A DNA stretch of 64,000 nucleotides from Strigamia acuminata (GCA_949358305.1 OX442314.1:18903060-18967059), one strand, 5' to 3'. Numbered from the stretch's first letter, positions 31,029 through 43,883 are shown. Notes: a model not told the origin generated them from the letters alone. Program-made: numbers and translations.

Positions 31029-33729
31029 ATGGCGTATTCTGGCAAATTCTACATACTGATTTTCGCAATGATTTTAACTTTATCTCAAGTTACTTCAAAA
31101 AGTATCGGAGAACACGAACATCCCAACTTTAATACTGATTTATCGGTGAGTGCTTTGCTTATATTTGGCAACCGGTTAAACAAATCGGTTACGTATTAAA
31201 ATATTTTTAAGCTTATCTAACATTTATTAAATAAATAATAGTTGAGTCAAAAGAGATTATGAACGAATAAAAATTCAAATACTAAATAATTCTTTAAATT
31301 AAATATAAATTGGTAGGAGATTTACTATATGCTTAGCTTGGAAACAAGAACTAGATAATAACTTGGAAAAACTTTTTCTCTTAATTTTCATTTTTTAATG
31401 CCACAACTTTTTAATCAAGGCTGTAATTAAAATTTACATGTAACACCTGCATTTGTCTATACAGCGAATCCAGTCGCTTTTTCATTACAAATTCCATGCT
31501 AAATTATCGTTAGAATAAGAAATTACGGTAATGTTGGCATTTAAAAGTTAATTTTTTGGAAACGATTGCTCTATTAAAGCAGAAGTGAAAAATCCAAAAT
31601 CTTTTGTGCAGTGCTCACTGGAATTGATTTAAAATTGAAGTTTGATTAAATGGCTAGTTGGCAACTGCGTAATACCATACTACAAGCTTTGTGATAATAC
31701 TTGCTGGGGTACATTAAGAAAACATAGATTTGAAGTTCAATTTTGAGTTTAAAAAAATAAGAATTTATATACCGGTATCAATGATCTGTTATTTTATTTG
31801 TATTACCGAAGGCAATATGTGGTTGGTGTGTTTTTATAACTATTCATGGAATTTTACCAAGAAAACAAAATGGAGAAAAACAAATCCGAGAATTTGAGCT
31901 TCAGCAAGCAATCAGCAAAATTATTTACTTAGTGGAAATCAGCATTTAGCATGGTTACTCTCGGGATATCTTCAAACATTTTGTGATTTTTTTAATTAGT
32001 TTCAATTTTGTAGATAAGTTTTCTCTATTTTATTACGATAAAATCCCTTTTTCTTTCCAAAAACTATATTTTCAACTTAATTGACTGTTATCTCACTCTC
32101 ACTTTACTTTTTAGTAATTTGAAAAGTGTATGATAAAGAAATTGTCGTTTCCGTGAAGTTAATTCACATCAAAATATGGTTGCAGTTTTGTATATTGTGT
32201 TTTATAAAAACAACAGCAACGACAGTAATAATAAATATATATATTTTTTAACCTAAAGTTTAATTTTTTTTACAAATTGAAAACTTGTTTTTATCATGTT
32301 AAAAAAGTAAAGAATTTCATATAAGTTTTTGAAAGTTATTTTTTCCCATTTGATAAATATCATCCTCTGTTTTTGATTACCGGTACGACTAACGGACAGA
32401 TTTTTTCTCCCTTATTGGTTACTGACACCATTTCATTTCAGATATTGCAGTTTAGTAACATCTGCTTTTGGTATGAGCTGGCTAACAAAAACTTCTTAGC
32501 GCTATCTACACTTGAAAATTCAATATGTTTTGTCTTCTGGTGTAGATATTGTCTGCTTCTTTTAATATTTATTTTTTATTAAAAAAAAAAAAAAACATTT
32601 TTGGCAATCTTTGCTGCTTTAAGCTATGAAACGTACATCAAAATCAAAATAGTTTCATCCAAACTTTTAATCCCTTTCAAAAGGTTTTTGTTTTTATATA
32701 CAGAATTCAAAATTGCTATTTAGAAAGCCCGAATCTGTTGATCACATTGGCAAACACTGCTCTCGATATTTCACTTTCGTTAAATACTATTTCACGACTC
32801 ATCAAATAAGAGCATTGAAAAAAGGTCTCAAGACTACCATAAGACATATCGTATGCTTTTATGATACATTAGCAAAGATTAAACTGATCTGCCCTGCAGT
32901 TTATTTATCCTGAATACATGAATAAAGCCTAGACACACGCTTTTTTATTTGTTCAAATTTTGTTTGCTCTCCATTTCAAAGTTTTCAATTAAAAAAATGA
33001 GAATTTTAAGTACCGTCTACGAAAAATTAAATAAAAACAAGTGTAAGACGTTTTTACTTTTACACCAAAAAATAATTAAATTTTTTGTCTTCTTCTTGGG
33101 TTGGCTGACATTGTATGTAACATTTCAGTCTGATCTTTCAATATTGGTTCTATGTTTTAAGACAATGATTACGGTTCAATGTCAAAGAACAATTTAGGAA
33201 GAAAAATCTCATTTAGAGCGGATAAGGGTAAGTTAATCAAATGTCAAAGAATACCATGAAGCAGCAATGCTCTCAGACTAATGTCACTTTCTCATGAGTG
33301 TAATATTGCCATTGCATCTCCTTCGAGTGCTTTGGTCCAATTTTATGAACAAGTCTCTATGCAATTAGGCAATCCAATTACTAATTAAGATTGAAAAGTT
33401 TTTAATACAAGTAAACAGCCAACTCATAAGATGAATGTTATTTTTTTTTTATTATTATTATTTAAAAGTTAAAACTTGATGCTTATTGATTTGTACTTGT
33501 AGTGTGTTCATTTTTTAAATTAAATATAAATTTTCATCGTTATTTGTGGTTCTTATTCCAGCTTGTTGATGATGATGGAAGTATGGATACAGCTCTCATC
33601 AACTATCTTTTTGCCCGTCAAATGATCAAGCGATTACAAAGCAGTATGGACGTGACAGACCTTCAACGGAAACGAAGTTATTGGAAGCAATGCGCATTCA
33701 ATGCTGTCTCCTGCTTTGGGAAAAAGTAG
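31029..33729 (+). CDS. AstCCC: Allatostatin triple C (AstCCC)
   Basis: Neuropeptide precursor of 94 residues. The coding part of the first exon (31029-31145, exon begins 30994) encodes [20 protein letters not shown] as signal peptide and ends NTDLS in phase 0 before GTGAG. After a 2.4-kb intron, the second exon (33562-33729) encodes [20 protein letters not shown], a spacer, RKR, then [17 protein letters not shown]-stop. The ring CAFNAVSC and the amidation Gly match the highly conserved AstCCC peptide known from crustaceans and other arthropods. Polyadenylation signals lie at 33750-33759. Compared with AstCC, the signal exon also ends in ...LS at the same phase. The 28.8-kb non-coding exon supplies the promoter, so the gene spans nearly 5 kb. 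Confidence 0.95.
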
Positions 33730-33749
33730 TTCGTATTCAATTGAATTTA

Positions 33750-33759
33750 AATAAATAAA
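33750..33759 (+). terminator. AstCCC polyadenylation signals
   Basis: Two overlapping AATAAA hexamers start 21 bases after the stop. Confidence 0.75.
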
Positions 33760-35224
33760 GAAAAAAAAGTTTGAAATTTGAAATTTGAAATTTGAGATGG
33801 CAAATTCAATTTTGTTAGATGTAGTGTATTTTTAATTCCTTGACTTTATTCTGACGATTCTTTAACAGCTGTATAGCTTTACGTACAATAAACTGCAAAC
33901 TGTACTATTAAGTTATTATTAAAAGTGTATAGTCTATTTCGTTGAGTGCGTTGATATCGGAAATCAAAATGTTATGACAACTTAATTAAAAAGGAAAACG
34001 TATAGTGCAATAATGTTGTGAAATTATTATATCCATTCAGTTTAAGTTGCTTTATAGTTGTGTAACTTTAAATTTGAAAGTTGTAATAAATCATTTCAAG
34101 AATAAAAGAATTTTAAAATGAAAAAATAAAAAAATAAAAAAATAAAAAAATGGCGTTTTAATTTCTTTTACTACTGAGAAATAATAAAATCAAAACAAAG
34201 ATATACAACTTTTATTTTAGTTTAATATTAAAACTTGCAAAGTTGTTAAAAAGTGAGCATTTTTGACAGACTTCTAATTACAGTTTGTGTTGCATTTGTT
34301 GCGAGTTTTATTATTTATATCTTAGCTGAACCTAAGAGCAGCATTAATGAAAACATTAAGTAGATGGGACTTAAAATAATTAATCCTTTCAGCATTTCTT
34401 TTGAATTGATGATAAAAGCGGAGAGCGAGTCTTATTAGATTCTATTCCTGTAAGGTGTACAAGCTCAGACAAGGAACTAAGAGAAGGATTCATTAAAATT
34501 ACGAAGCAAGGAAAACTTGTTAGTTATATCAAAGTAATTTAGAAGTGCCACTGCATATAATCAAGAGGATAAACTCAACAGTATGATTTTGCTTTTTTGA
34601 TAAGTTGAAGAGAGATTAGTGAATTAGTTTTTGTATGCAGTTTACTTGTTGTTTTCTGTGAGAATGTGCGGTGACCTAGAAATTTATTTCAATGCAAAAT
34701 TTTTCTGATTATAATGGCGATCGATTGGGAAAAAAATATTAAATTTAATAAACTGATTGTCATCACCTACTTGTCTGAACAGCAGCGAAGGGAGTTGCCA
34801 TAACACCAGGAAATTGAGCCCGCATGTCTACAAATGCAAAATTTCCTGTAGATAGAAATTTTCTCACTTTGGAGCCAGTCTGAACTAAATATTTCAAACG
34901 AAAACACGGCTTGAAAAAACATCCTTGTCAAAACACCAAATTTGCAAGCTTGTTTATAGTCAATTCTTTCAACGTCGAATAGAAGCAACACATCCAAAAT
35001 GTAATTTCCATTGAACATTTATAGTATATCAACATTATGATTTTCGTAGAAGGAAATATTGTGAACACCCACTGGGGTATTTACTTGTTTGTTTTTTATT
35101 AAGAAATATCAAACTTCAGTTTGATGATTTTTAGTTTCTGTAGATGCTTATTTGAGGAAGAAAGTGAATGATGATTGGAATACTGTCTGTCATGTTTTTT
35201 TCCTCTGTTTGCTATTGTAGATAT

Positions 35225-35259
<35 letters not shown>

Positions 35260-37254
35260 TTGCTTTGAGCTTAAAGTAGGTTTTATATTGGTTTTTATTT
35301 AGCTTACGGTACTTTTGATTTCAAACTACTGTGCTTTTCTACACAGTTTATGAGAAGTTTTGATTAATTTTTGGTATAAGTGTTAAATTAAACGTGGAAA
35401 AAAAATTAAAATCTAGCGACCAGAATATTTGTGAGCACAAGAAACTGTAAAATTACCTAGTTCTAGTTCGTTTATAAAAATTTGGATGACTGATGATAAT
35501 AAAAAAACTGTCAGGAAACAACAAGAAAACATCGGCTAGATTTTGATGAATTTATTACTACGATTTTTTCTGCTTCATGATAAAAAAGTAATAACTTATT
35601 TATGGTGAATTTCAAAAAGAGCATAGTATAAATTCAAGTTACATGTCAGATTATCATGTTTACCTTCTGCTATTATCTTGCAGCTGTGGTACAATCAAAA
35701 CGAACAACTTAATTATTACACACAACTAACCGTTTCATTTCTGACCGGGACATACAGTGCAGTACTTCATCTTCAAGTTGAACACGCAGTTATTGGCAAT
35801 TCAAACAGTCAACAGCCATGCCATGTCAAGGGTTGTTGTTTCCAATATGTGCAATTAAAAGTAAGGTGCCATTATTTCGGACATGCTGCCACGAGCACAA
35901 ATTCTGCTGTTGCTATGTTCATTGTTTAAACAATATATCACAGTTCACACAATGAGGTCAAATGTGTATAAAATGACAATTTTATTTTGTATTATTCATA
36001 CATGCTAAGTTCTCAAAATTTAATCAAAATTTTAAATTTTAATTTTGATTAACTTTTCAATGTCATAGGCACTTTTTATTAAAAAAAGTGAAAATTTCTT
36101 TGTGGTGATGACTGCTGTATTGATTTGTTTGCATGCGATGAATTACCGCTAGGTGCAGCACTGCGCCATTCCACGAGAACAAGCCGAGGCAAAGATACTA
36201 AAGCATGTCGACAGTTAATCCGCCGGTTTGTTCGATATTAATAATCAATTCATTATTATATAGTGATAGAATTATCCGTTCCATAAACTTTATTTGAGAT
36301 CATTAGTGTTTTGGTTTGATGAGATCCACGCCACACGGAAATTGAACAGGTTATTTCAAAAAAGTTACCGGTCGATCACGGAATCTAGGTGATTTGTTTT
36401 TGTTATTATTAATTACATCAGTAACTTATTTTTTTTATATTTAGTCAAAGCTACGCCTATTTTATAAGCATGCTATGATGCAAATCATTTTGGGCAGACG
36501 CATACGTTTTCGCAGCTCATCTTTTGGAAATTATCATGTAATACGGTACCTATATTATTTCCTACTTCTTACTATATTACTGTCCCTATATTATTTGACA
36601 TTTTTGGACGAAAATTAAAATGATTTTTTAAAGCTATTTTTTAACAATCGTTTAAGTTTAGCAAAAATGACTAAAAAAATTAGTATTTTGATAGGCCAGT
36701 ATTTAGTAGATAACTGATAGCATTTATATTCATTTTTTACGGGCATTTACACTTATTTATAGGTGTTTTTGCATTTTTTTGGAATCTTTTCATTTTCGAA
36801 ATTGAGATTTTTATCGTTTTACTCTAGATCTACTCATCGGTTGATTCATCACATTCGTTTACTGACGACTCCATTTTATTACCAGTACTTAACTCGAAAA
36901 ATCACGACACTTCACACGAGATTTAAAATGAAACCTGTGATAAAAGTAAGTAGTTAAAACAGGCAAACAACTTATTCCAGCGGCATGCCACTAAACAGAG
37001 AGTTTGACCAGAGTGCGTATTTTGTGGCATGTCACTATCAGTGAATTAAAAAAAATTAAAAATGATTATTTTTAGTTTTAGTGGCATGTTAATTTAGGTA
37101 TTATGGGATTAATGGAGGTTAGAACATGTTCCAAATGGGAATTGGAAACAAATGGAATTTACTAAAATGTACTAAAGGTGGATATTTTAAAGTTTAAAAT
37201 TTGGATATTTTGTTCATTTAGCATTTTTACTAATTGTTTCTGTATGCATTTAGA
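33760..37254. other. Intergenic, simple repeats
   Basis: No supportable gene. Simple repeats include TTTGAAA near 33770-33795, an AAATAAA-type run at about 34120-34150 and (ATTT)n at 35220-35263. A 250-bp open frame at 35678 follows a CAG acceptor but lacks any recognisable content. Confidence 0.45.
35220..35263. repeat. (ATTT)n microsatellite
   Basis: About ten tandem ATTT units. Confidence 0.95.
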
Positions 37255-38259
37255 ATGAAGTGGTTCTAGATTCTATCATCATGATAACCACGACCATGAC
37301 CTTCAGTAATGGATTCACTGATTTACCAATTTCTTTTCCACGATTATTAGAAGAGATTGAAATGACCCATCAAAATGTACACCCGTAGTAAAAAAAAAAA
37401 TCGTGGCTTTAAAATCACGCTCTCAATATGAGAGGCAGCAGGTTTTTTGACCATGATTGCACATTACACCATCAAAAAGGTACGGGTACAAAATGAAGTA
37501 AAAAAAAAAAAGAAAACACTCCTTGGCTTGATAGTGGAGAATTATTATATAAAGAAAAAAATATTATTAAAAATATTTATAAAATCTGTGAACTATAGTA
37601 ATTGCTTGCTTTGCACATTAAATATTTGGTTTGTATTTTCAGGATGAATTCACTGGGCATAAATTTACTTGAGAATAATTGTGGTGAGAATACGAAATTA
37701 TAGTTAAATCAAAATTGTATACAAAATTTGTTTTTGCATTATTGCAGCTGCTCATTGCTGCAATTTTACAAAGAATTACCATCACCTTTTTTCAAGTTGC
37801 TACTGAGAAACTTTTATATTTGAAACAGGAACGAATTCAGTTTGATCAAAGGTTAGTTGTTGTATTTTATTTATTTATTTTTTTTGCTATTAGTTTAGTT
37901 TTTTGGTCTTGGAAATTGCAATTACACCCATATCAATCATATCAGGGCTATATAAGGATGTGTCAGCATGAGAATGTAATGCTAGATAAAATTGTTTTGT
38001 ATCTGTGAGGTTGAGGGATTGATCAGTGATTGGTGGCGCCATCTTGTGTTGACCATTCATTACATTCATCAGATTGTTTAATTATTTTAGTCGTGAAAAA
38101 AATGTATTTGATTTGCGAACATTTCATGACCTTGTAGTATTTATTGTAAAGAAAACCAAAAGCGCTTCAATTCCTGACTTTTATGTGACACTTGTCATTC
38201 ACCGAGTTGGCACTGGTCGACATACTATGTTGATTCAAATTGCAGTTTTGGAGTTTTAA
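37255..38259 (+). pseudogene. Exon-like fragments, possibly a DUF885 gene remnant
   Basis: Exon-sized frames with flanking splice-like sites occur in order. One follows TTTAG at 37254 (FPRLLEEIEMTHQNV). One sits near 37449 (MIAHYTIKK). One follows TGCAG at 37746 (ILQRITITFFQVATEKLLYLK). One follows TTTTAG near 38090 (REKNVFDLRTFHDLVV). The FDLRxFHD text resembles the C-terminal motif of DUF885 proteins. Most expected conserved residues, including the metal-site region, are not visible, and no continuous gene model can be made. Low confidence: it could be chance. Confidence 0.2.
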
Positions 38260-38342
38260 GGGTTTATTCTCTTGAATTTTGGAGTTTTAAGGGTTTATTT
38301 TCTTGAATTTTGGAGTTTTAAGGGTTTATTTTCTTGAATTTT
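38250..38342. repeat. 31-bp tandem repeat, 3 copies
   Basis: GGAGTTTTAAGGGTTTATT plus TTCTTGAATTTT starts at 38250, 38281 and 38312. Confidence 0.9.
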
Positions 38343-39470
38343 GGGTTTTGCGGCTATGCGGTTTTTTGCAGTTTTGCATTTTTTTACGACTATGCGGTTT
38401 TGCAATATACCACGTGCATTGCAGTTTTTTACGGAAACCGCACCGCACTTGCCAAAAAAAATAGCCTATTCGCCATAATCACTTCAGCGTTTCATTTTTG
38501 AAAGCCCTTGTTGTCAATAAACTTTTGTTGGATGGGGCCTGAGTCCCCAAAAGGAACTCAGGCCCAAAATGTGACAGAGCGAGTTTTACAAGTTGACTAG
38601 TTAATTTTTATTGATGATGGTTGTCAAGGGAGAAAGTCCAGACAATCTTACATAGTTTGAACACGTGTAAGCCTGAACATAACATTAATGTTCTGACAGA
38701 TGGAATGTGACCCAGTTTCTGTTGGTTATGGTAGTTATTATTTTTCCCACATGACGCAATAGTCAATCGGGTCTGGTTTAGCATGGTTCCATCACAGTTT
38801 ACAGGTTTTGATAAAATTTTGTTTCACAAATGCAATAAAATGGATTGAAACCAAACTTTTCTTAAGTTTTTTAGCCCTTCTTTCGTCTCATAATACTTGT
38901 TTTGAGATTTAATTAGCGACGTAAATGATTTATGGCAAATGTGCAAGACACCTGCAGAGCCACTGTCGGATTCTAATACATAAATGAATGCCAAATTGTC
39001 TGCTTCAGCTTTCAAATCACACTTTTCGATACGAAAAAGGTTTCGCAAAGTACCATTTTGTAGTGTTTTTACAACTCTGTATGTTTTGTTTTAAGATTAC
39101 ATAAGAAAAAATACGATGTTTTGTGTTTGTCGGCGCGGCTGCGCGCAGCAAACTCCGGCAAAATCGCTGTTATACGGGCGGACAATTTGAATTCGACCAT
39201 GTGTTAACGAGGGGACCAACGACCAATTTCAATGTGTTCGTATGGTTCCTATGTGAAATTTTCCGCTCTTTCCAATGATGCAAATAACTTTTTGATTAGG
39301 TGTATGCTTTGTTTTTTATTTTTCCAAAAATGATCTTATTTTGACAGTTTGACCGTGCCACGATTGGTTGGAAATATTTGGAATTTTCAAAAACTGACTA
39401 GACTTTTGAATTTCCTCTAATTTTTTTGCACTAGATACAAGAAAATAAAAAATGTCATGTTAAAATAAAC
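38343..39470. other. Intergenic
   Basis: No gene seen. The minus-strand 74-residue frame near 38.9 kb has no support. Confidence 0.4.
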
Positions 39471-39714
39471 TACCGTATTTTACCGAACAAGAGTCGCCCT
39501 CGAATTGTAGCCGCCCTCGAATAAGAGCCGCGACTAAGAGAGGCGACTTGAAATAAGAGCCGCTCTTGAATAGTAGCCGCGGCTTATGTTACGTTCAATG
39601 AACGTAACATTGACATTGGCCACTATTTTAAATAAAAGCCGCCCCCGATTTGGAGCCGCGGCTCAAAGTGCCCGTTTTGAATAAGAGCCGCGGCTTTTAT
39701 TTGGTAAAATACGA
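39471..39714. mobile_element. MITE family 1, full copy
   Basis: Terminal inverted repeats are TACCGTATTTTACCGAA (left) and TTTGGTAAAATACG (right). The interior is made of repeated AAGAGCCGC and TAGCCGC hairpins, with a central palindrome GTTACGTTCA-ATGAACGTAAC. Confidence 0.75.
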
Positions 39715-39811
39715 GTGGTTGAAAATATGAGTGGTTGACTGCTGTTACGATGCAAAATCATTATTAAATTAGTTTTCTCTTATTACTTTAACTCTGATCA
39801 AATAGTTTAAG

Positions 39812-40267
39812 TACCGTACCGCCCCGTTTAAACGCCCGAGCGTTTAATTCTTTTTTTCGACCGACCCTCCCGGCGCCTATTTGAAGCCCGGCGTTTAAAC
39901 GAGACCGGCGCTTAACCCAAAAAAAGTCTAAATTACTAAAGAAAAAAATTTTTTTTTAGAATAATAAAAAATTTTTGAATTAAATATTTATTTTTTTAAT
40001 TTTACATTAATCTAAACGTCCCATTTTGCTAATAAATGCTCTGAAATAGAAAAGGCACCTGCATTAGAAGTGCCAATAATTGAAGTAGCGTCAAATTTTG
40101 TGCAGATTTCGGCACGTTATCTGGACGTACCCGTCGACCCGGCGCCTATTTGAAGCCCGGCGTTTATACGGGCCCGGCGCCTATAAACTTTTGGGCCAAT
40201 GACTGCCAGGTGCTTAAACGGGGCGGGCGCTTAAATGAACCCGGGCGTTTAAAGGGGCGGTACGGTA
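39812..40267. mobile_element. MITE family 2, full copy (456 bp)
   Basis: Left end TACCGTACCGCCCCGTTTAA and right end its reverse complement (TTTAAAGGGGCGGTACGGTA). Internal CGGCGCCTATTTGAAGCCCG occurs twice (about 39870 and 40140), giving nested hairpins. There is no ORF. A second copy lies at 48252 in the Kazal gene intron. Confidence 0.8.
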
Positions 40268-40426
40268 ATTTCTTATTGTTTACATGTTTACATGTTTACA
40301 TGCAGTCTATCGCGGCCAAGTAGGAATGCATCTCCATGGCAACTCCCCAGTGCAGGACCCGCCCCTTTGCTTTATAAGCTTACTGGTACCAAAAATCAAC
40401 ATTGCACCAAAGCGATCATTCGATAG
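40268..40426. other. Short spacer
   Basis: Contains TTTACATG in three tandem copies near 40277-40303 and nothing else notable. Confidence 0.4.
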
Positions 40427-40500
40427 ACCGTATTTTATCGATTAAGAGTCGCCCTCGAATTGTAGCCATGGCTACTATTTGAGGGCGGCTCTTATGTCAA
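40427..40500. mobile_element. MITE family 1, short copy
   Basis: ACCGTATTTTATCGATTAAG opens the copy. AAGAGTCGCCCTCGAATTG then pairs with its inverted CAAATAG-type counterpart ...GAGGGCGGCTCTT, around GTAGCCATGGCTAC. It is an internally deleted copy of the 39471 element. Confidence 0.65.
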
Positions 40501-43184
40501 ATCGCCTCTCGGTTTCCAGATATTCACCCCATTGACTATATTAAATTGGGCCATCGCTGATCGATGGTGATTACAGAGCTATGTGCTTTGCCACCAATAC
40601 GAAAGCGGTGATAAGTTAATCAGTCAAGGGAGATTGTTGAAGAAGTGCCAGATCTTTGAATTTGGCCTAGGGCACCCAAACATCATAATTTTAAGTTGCA
40701 ATTTCTGTAGGGAAGCAGAGCAGAATAAAAAGCAAATGTTTTAGCGTTAAGCTTTCCGGTTACATAGGATAGGTGTTGGTTTCTAATCCGTTTTATTCTT
40801 AGGAAAAAGAGACTCCCGTCGTCTTTGTGGAGATAATAAGTCGTAAGGATTTAGCTGCGTAGAAAGTCTAAGAACTGACTTGTTAACAAAACATGACTAC
40901 ATTTGTGTAAAATGTTGACTGTACAGGCAGCAAAGCGTGACTTTTGAGCCGGCAAAAACGTGTGTAACGTTGGTTAAATGTCGGCAAAAACAAAAACTTA
41001 GCAAAACGTGTCCGTAACGACCGCATCGCATAATTATCGAAAAAAGGTGCAAAAACCAAACAAAACCAAAAAACACGCGATGGTTAGTAAGCGTCGAAAA
41101 TCGTGACCGCATGGTGGACTGGGGATTTGGTCTATTCGCAGCTTTTTCTAGAGTGGTGATCCCCTGGTTTAGAACTTTGAAACTATTCAATTTAGTTAAC
41201 AACATTCATTTGCACTTGGTGGCACTGCATATATATTTTTATGTTTAGTTTAGTTTATTGCTTTTTTTTGGCTTTTTTTATAATAGATAATTCGCTTATT
41301 GTTTGATTTCGACATAAAAATAAAGAAATAAACTATTTGGTAGTTTGAATAATTTTAAATCGCGATTGAAGTGCTTACGCACCGGCTAAATGGACGTAAG
41401 TTCGATTGTAGACACTGCGTAGGAAATGTTGATTCTTTAACTTTGCGCAGAGGCAATACCATAACCAATGAAGTTCTACTGAGGTGTGGTTATTGCTAGT
41501 TGAAAACTTTACCCAATACTCCGCCAATACGACCTCACGGTCAGATTAGGCAATTTTTGGAGACCTCTAAGGAGGTCAAAAATAATAAATATAAAATCAG
41601 ATTACATCTCAAATTTGCTGTAATTGAAATAATTTTTAGCAGCATTAGTGAGTGTTTTCGCAGATTTCGGTGATTTCCGTGATACTTTTTGTCTCCGAAA
41701 ATGAACATTCCTGAAGTGCGACTATACAGGCAAAAATGTGTACGGAATCTTCGGATTACAGCACTGTTTTGTTTATAATTCCTTTCAATTAAAATTCGTA
41801 ATAGCAGACCCTCGGACCCTGGATCGGCCATTCATACCTAGCGCATGCTTTTCCTTCCTAAAACCATTTCTGGACTCAGTTGTAGGGCCACTCCAAATGA
41901 ATTCCTTTTAGTTACATTAACAATGGTACATAAATGGGTCAATATTTGACTTATCTGACTGTCCAATTCCCAGAGTACGTTTCAGTTTGTCTTGAGGTTT
42001 GTGCAGAAAAAGATCATCTAGATACGACATTGTTCAGTCACTTGATTAAAACAGTGGCGCCGCTTTGCACTTATCTAGCCGAACTCGCTCATGGTTGCGC
42101 GCTAGTAAAAACAAAAATATGTGACAACAATTGACACATTTCAGGGGAAGGAGAAAATAATTTTTATTATTATTATACAAGTCCAGATCTGACATTTTTT
42201 GGTTCTTTGGTTATAACGAATAATTCGTTACCGGTGCATCAAAAATATTTAACATGGTTGGCCAATCAAGTCATTTTTAAGAATTCATTATATCGATAAT
42301 TCATTATATCGCGATTTCTTATAAAGCGTTTTGACTGTATATGGTAAATCAAGGAATGGCTAATTATGCTGGTCATCTGTTTTCATCAGAACACACAAAT
42401 TAAGGGACGGGTGACTTGCTGGTAATCTTGGTTATTTGTCATCCTAGTTTGATTAAGGTACTGTTTCTGTGTTTTCCACATAGTGTGATCAAGCACCTTT
42501 TTCGTTTACTGATAACAATTTAACATTTAGCAAACAACAATGACATATTTATATACACCGCCGTACTTTTTGGCTGCATTTGTGCTTCCAAATGTGGCCC
42601 ATTGTGATTAAATGCCATGGCAAAATCGTGACATTTGCGGCTGGTCATTTTGAAATTACAAACAGGTTCTAATTGCGCATATGCAACAGTTGGATTTTGG
42701 AAAATTTTAAGGTCATTCAAAGTTGAAATCCGATTTTCTTGATTTCTGAAAATGAAGAAAATCACAATTTTGGATATCCATTTAAGATTGAACGTACCTA
42801 ATGATCTTTGACTTGAACTCTATAATACTGAGTAACACCATGTTTTAAAATAGCAATAAGCCTTCAGGTAGGAATTTAAAAATAAATCAATCTTTTTGGA
42901 AAATTAGCTATCGACTTTAGCGTTGGTGGTAGGAAGGTTTAATGGAAGTCTATTTCTGTGCTTCTAGTTTTATACAACGTTTTTAATCAAAATAGCAATA
43001 CACTTTAAACCTATTGTGATAACAAACTGAAAGTCACTGTTTGACCAAATAGTTGTTCATTCTATCCATAAAAGAAAATCAAATCCAATTTCTACATGGA
43101 CACACGCACAAAATGGCAGTGGAAGGATTTAGTCTTGCTCTTATATCTACCCACCTTCTAAACTCCAGCCATTGGAGGGTTTAA
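40501..43184. other. Intergenic
   Basis: No supportable gene. Minus-strand open frames near 41.0, 41.6 and 42.6 kb lack start context, motifs and splice structure. A TTCATTATATCG repeat pair lies at about 42285-42312. Confidence 0.45.
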
Positions 43185-43190
43185 TATAAG
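43185..43190 (+). promoter_or_regulatory. TATA box of the 43.3-kb precursor gene
   Basis: TATAAG lies 85 bp upstream of the ATG, with a CCATTGG box about 15 bp before it. Confidence 0.55.
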
Positions 43191-43274
43191 AGGCAACCGC
43201 AATAAGACCGAGTGCTGCACTGTTGTAAGCCAGTCTGAGGTTTAACCGTTGCTCAGTGTGTATTGTTTGCTGTC

Positions 43275-43883
43275 ATGGCATTGCACAGTTTTGGCAAAAA
43301 GGCATTGATGCTGTTGTGTATTGTGTATTGGACATGCATTTTAGCATCCAATGAAGAATCGGTTGAAACTTTAGTAAATGTTGACAAAGTATGACAAAGC
43401 ACTACATCTAAACATTTGTAAGTATGCATTATTTATGTCAATTTTGAAATTTGAAATTTTAGATAATAACTGCAAACAATGAGAAACCGATCTCAGTCGC
43501 CAATCTTTTGAAGTTATTGGCTAAGATTACAAATGCTGATTATGAAGATGATAATCCATTGTATCCACCACTCAAAAAGAAAGTTCGTAATAAATTTCTT
43601 GGTCTGAACTACTTACCGAAGCGTAGCAACAACCCAGCTTCTGGAAATAATGGAAGTTAGTAGCAATATATTTTCGTATTAGAATTAAAAGTTTAATTGT
43701 TTTTACAAACAATTTATATTTGATAGTGATGTGTCATTTCAAGCTTTGTAATCTTGGAAGACGTCGTTGAGTTTACTAAATCTTCATTTTCCGATAGAAA
43801 GCAATGATGATTTCGAACACAATGATTGTATAACTACTTCAAATAAAGTGTATAGAAAAAGAAACTTAAAAAAATATAATTAA
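43275..43883 (+). CDS. Unrecognised neuropeptide-like precursor
   Basis: Exon 1 (43275-43388) encodes signal peptide MALHSFGKKALMLLCIVYWT..., then SNEESVETLVNVDK, and ends in phase 0. Exon 2 (43463 on) encodes IITANNEKPISVANLLKLLA, an acidic DYEDDNP spacer, KKK, then VRNKFLGLNYLPKR and SNNPASGNNG. It either ends at TAG 43660 (103 residues) or uses donor GTTAGT after 43655 (phase 1) to an exon at 43798-43883 that adds KSNDDFEHNDCITT...RKR and a basic end. The processing plan (signal peptide, acidic spacer, KKK, a short peptide, KR) is that of a neuropeptide or peptide-hormone precursor. The mature peptide VRNKFLGLNYLP matches no family I know, and there is no amidation Gly before KR. A TATA box supports it as a real gene. 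Confidence 0.6.

Noticed and set aside
35678-35929. 83-residue ORF after a CAG acceptor
   Set aside because: No upstream exon, no motif and no polyadenylation context.
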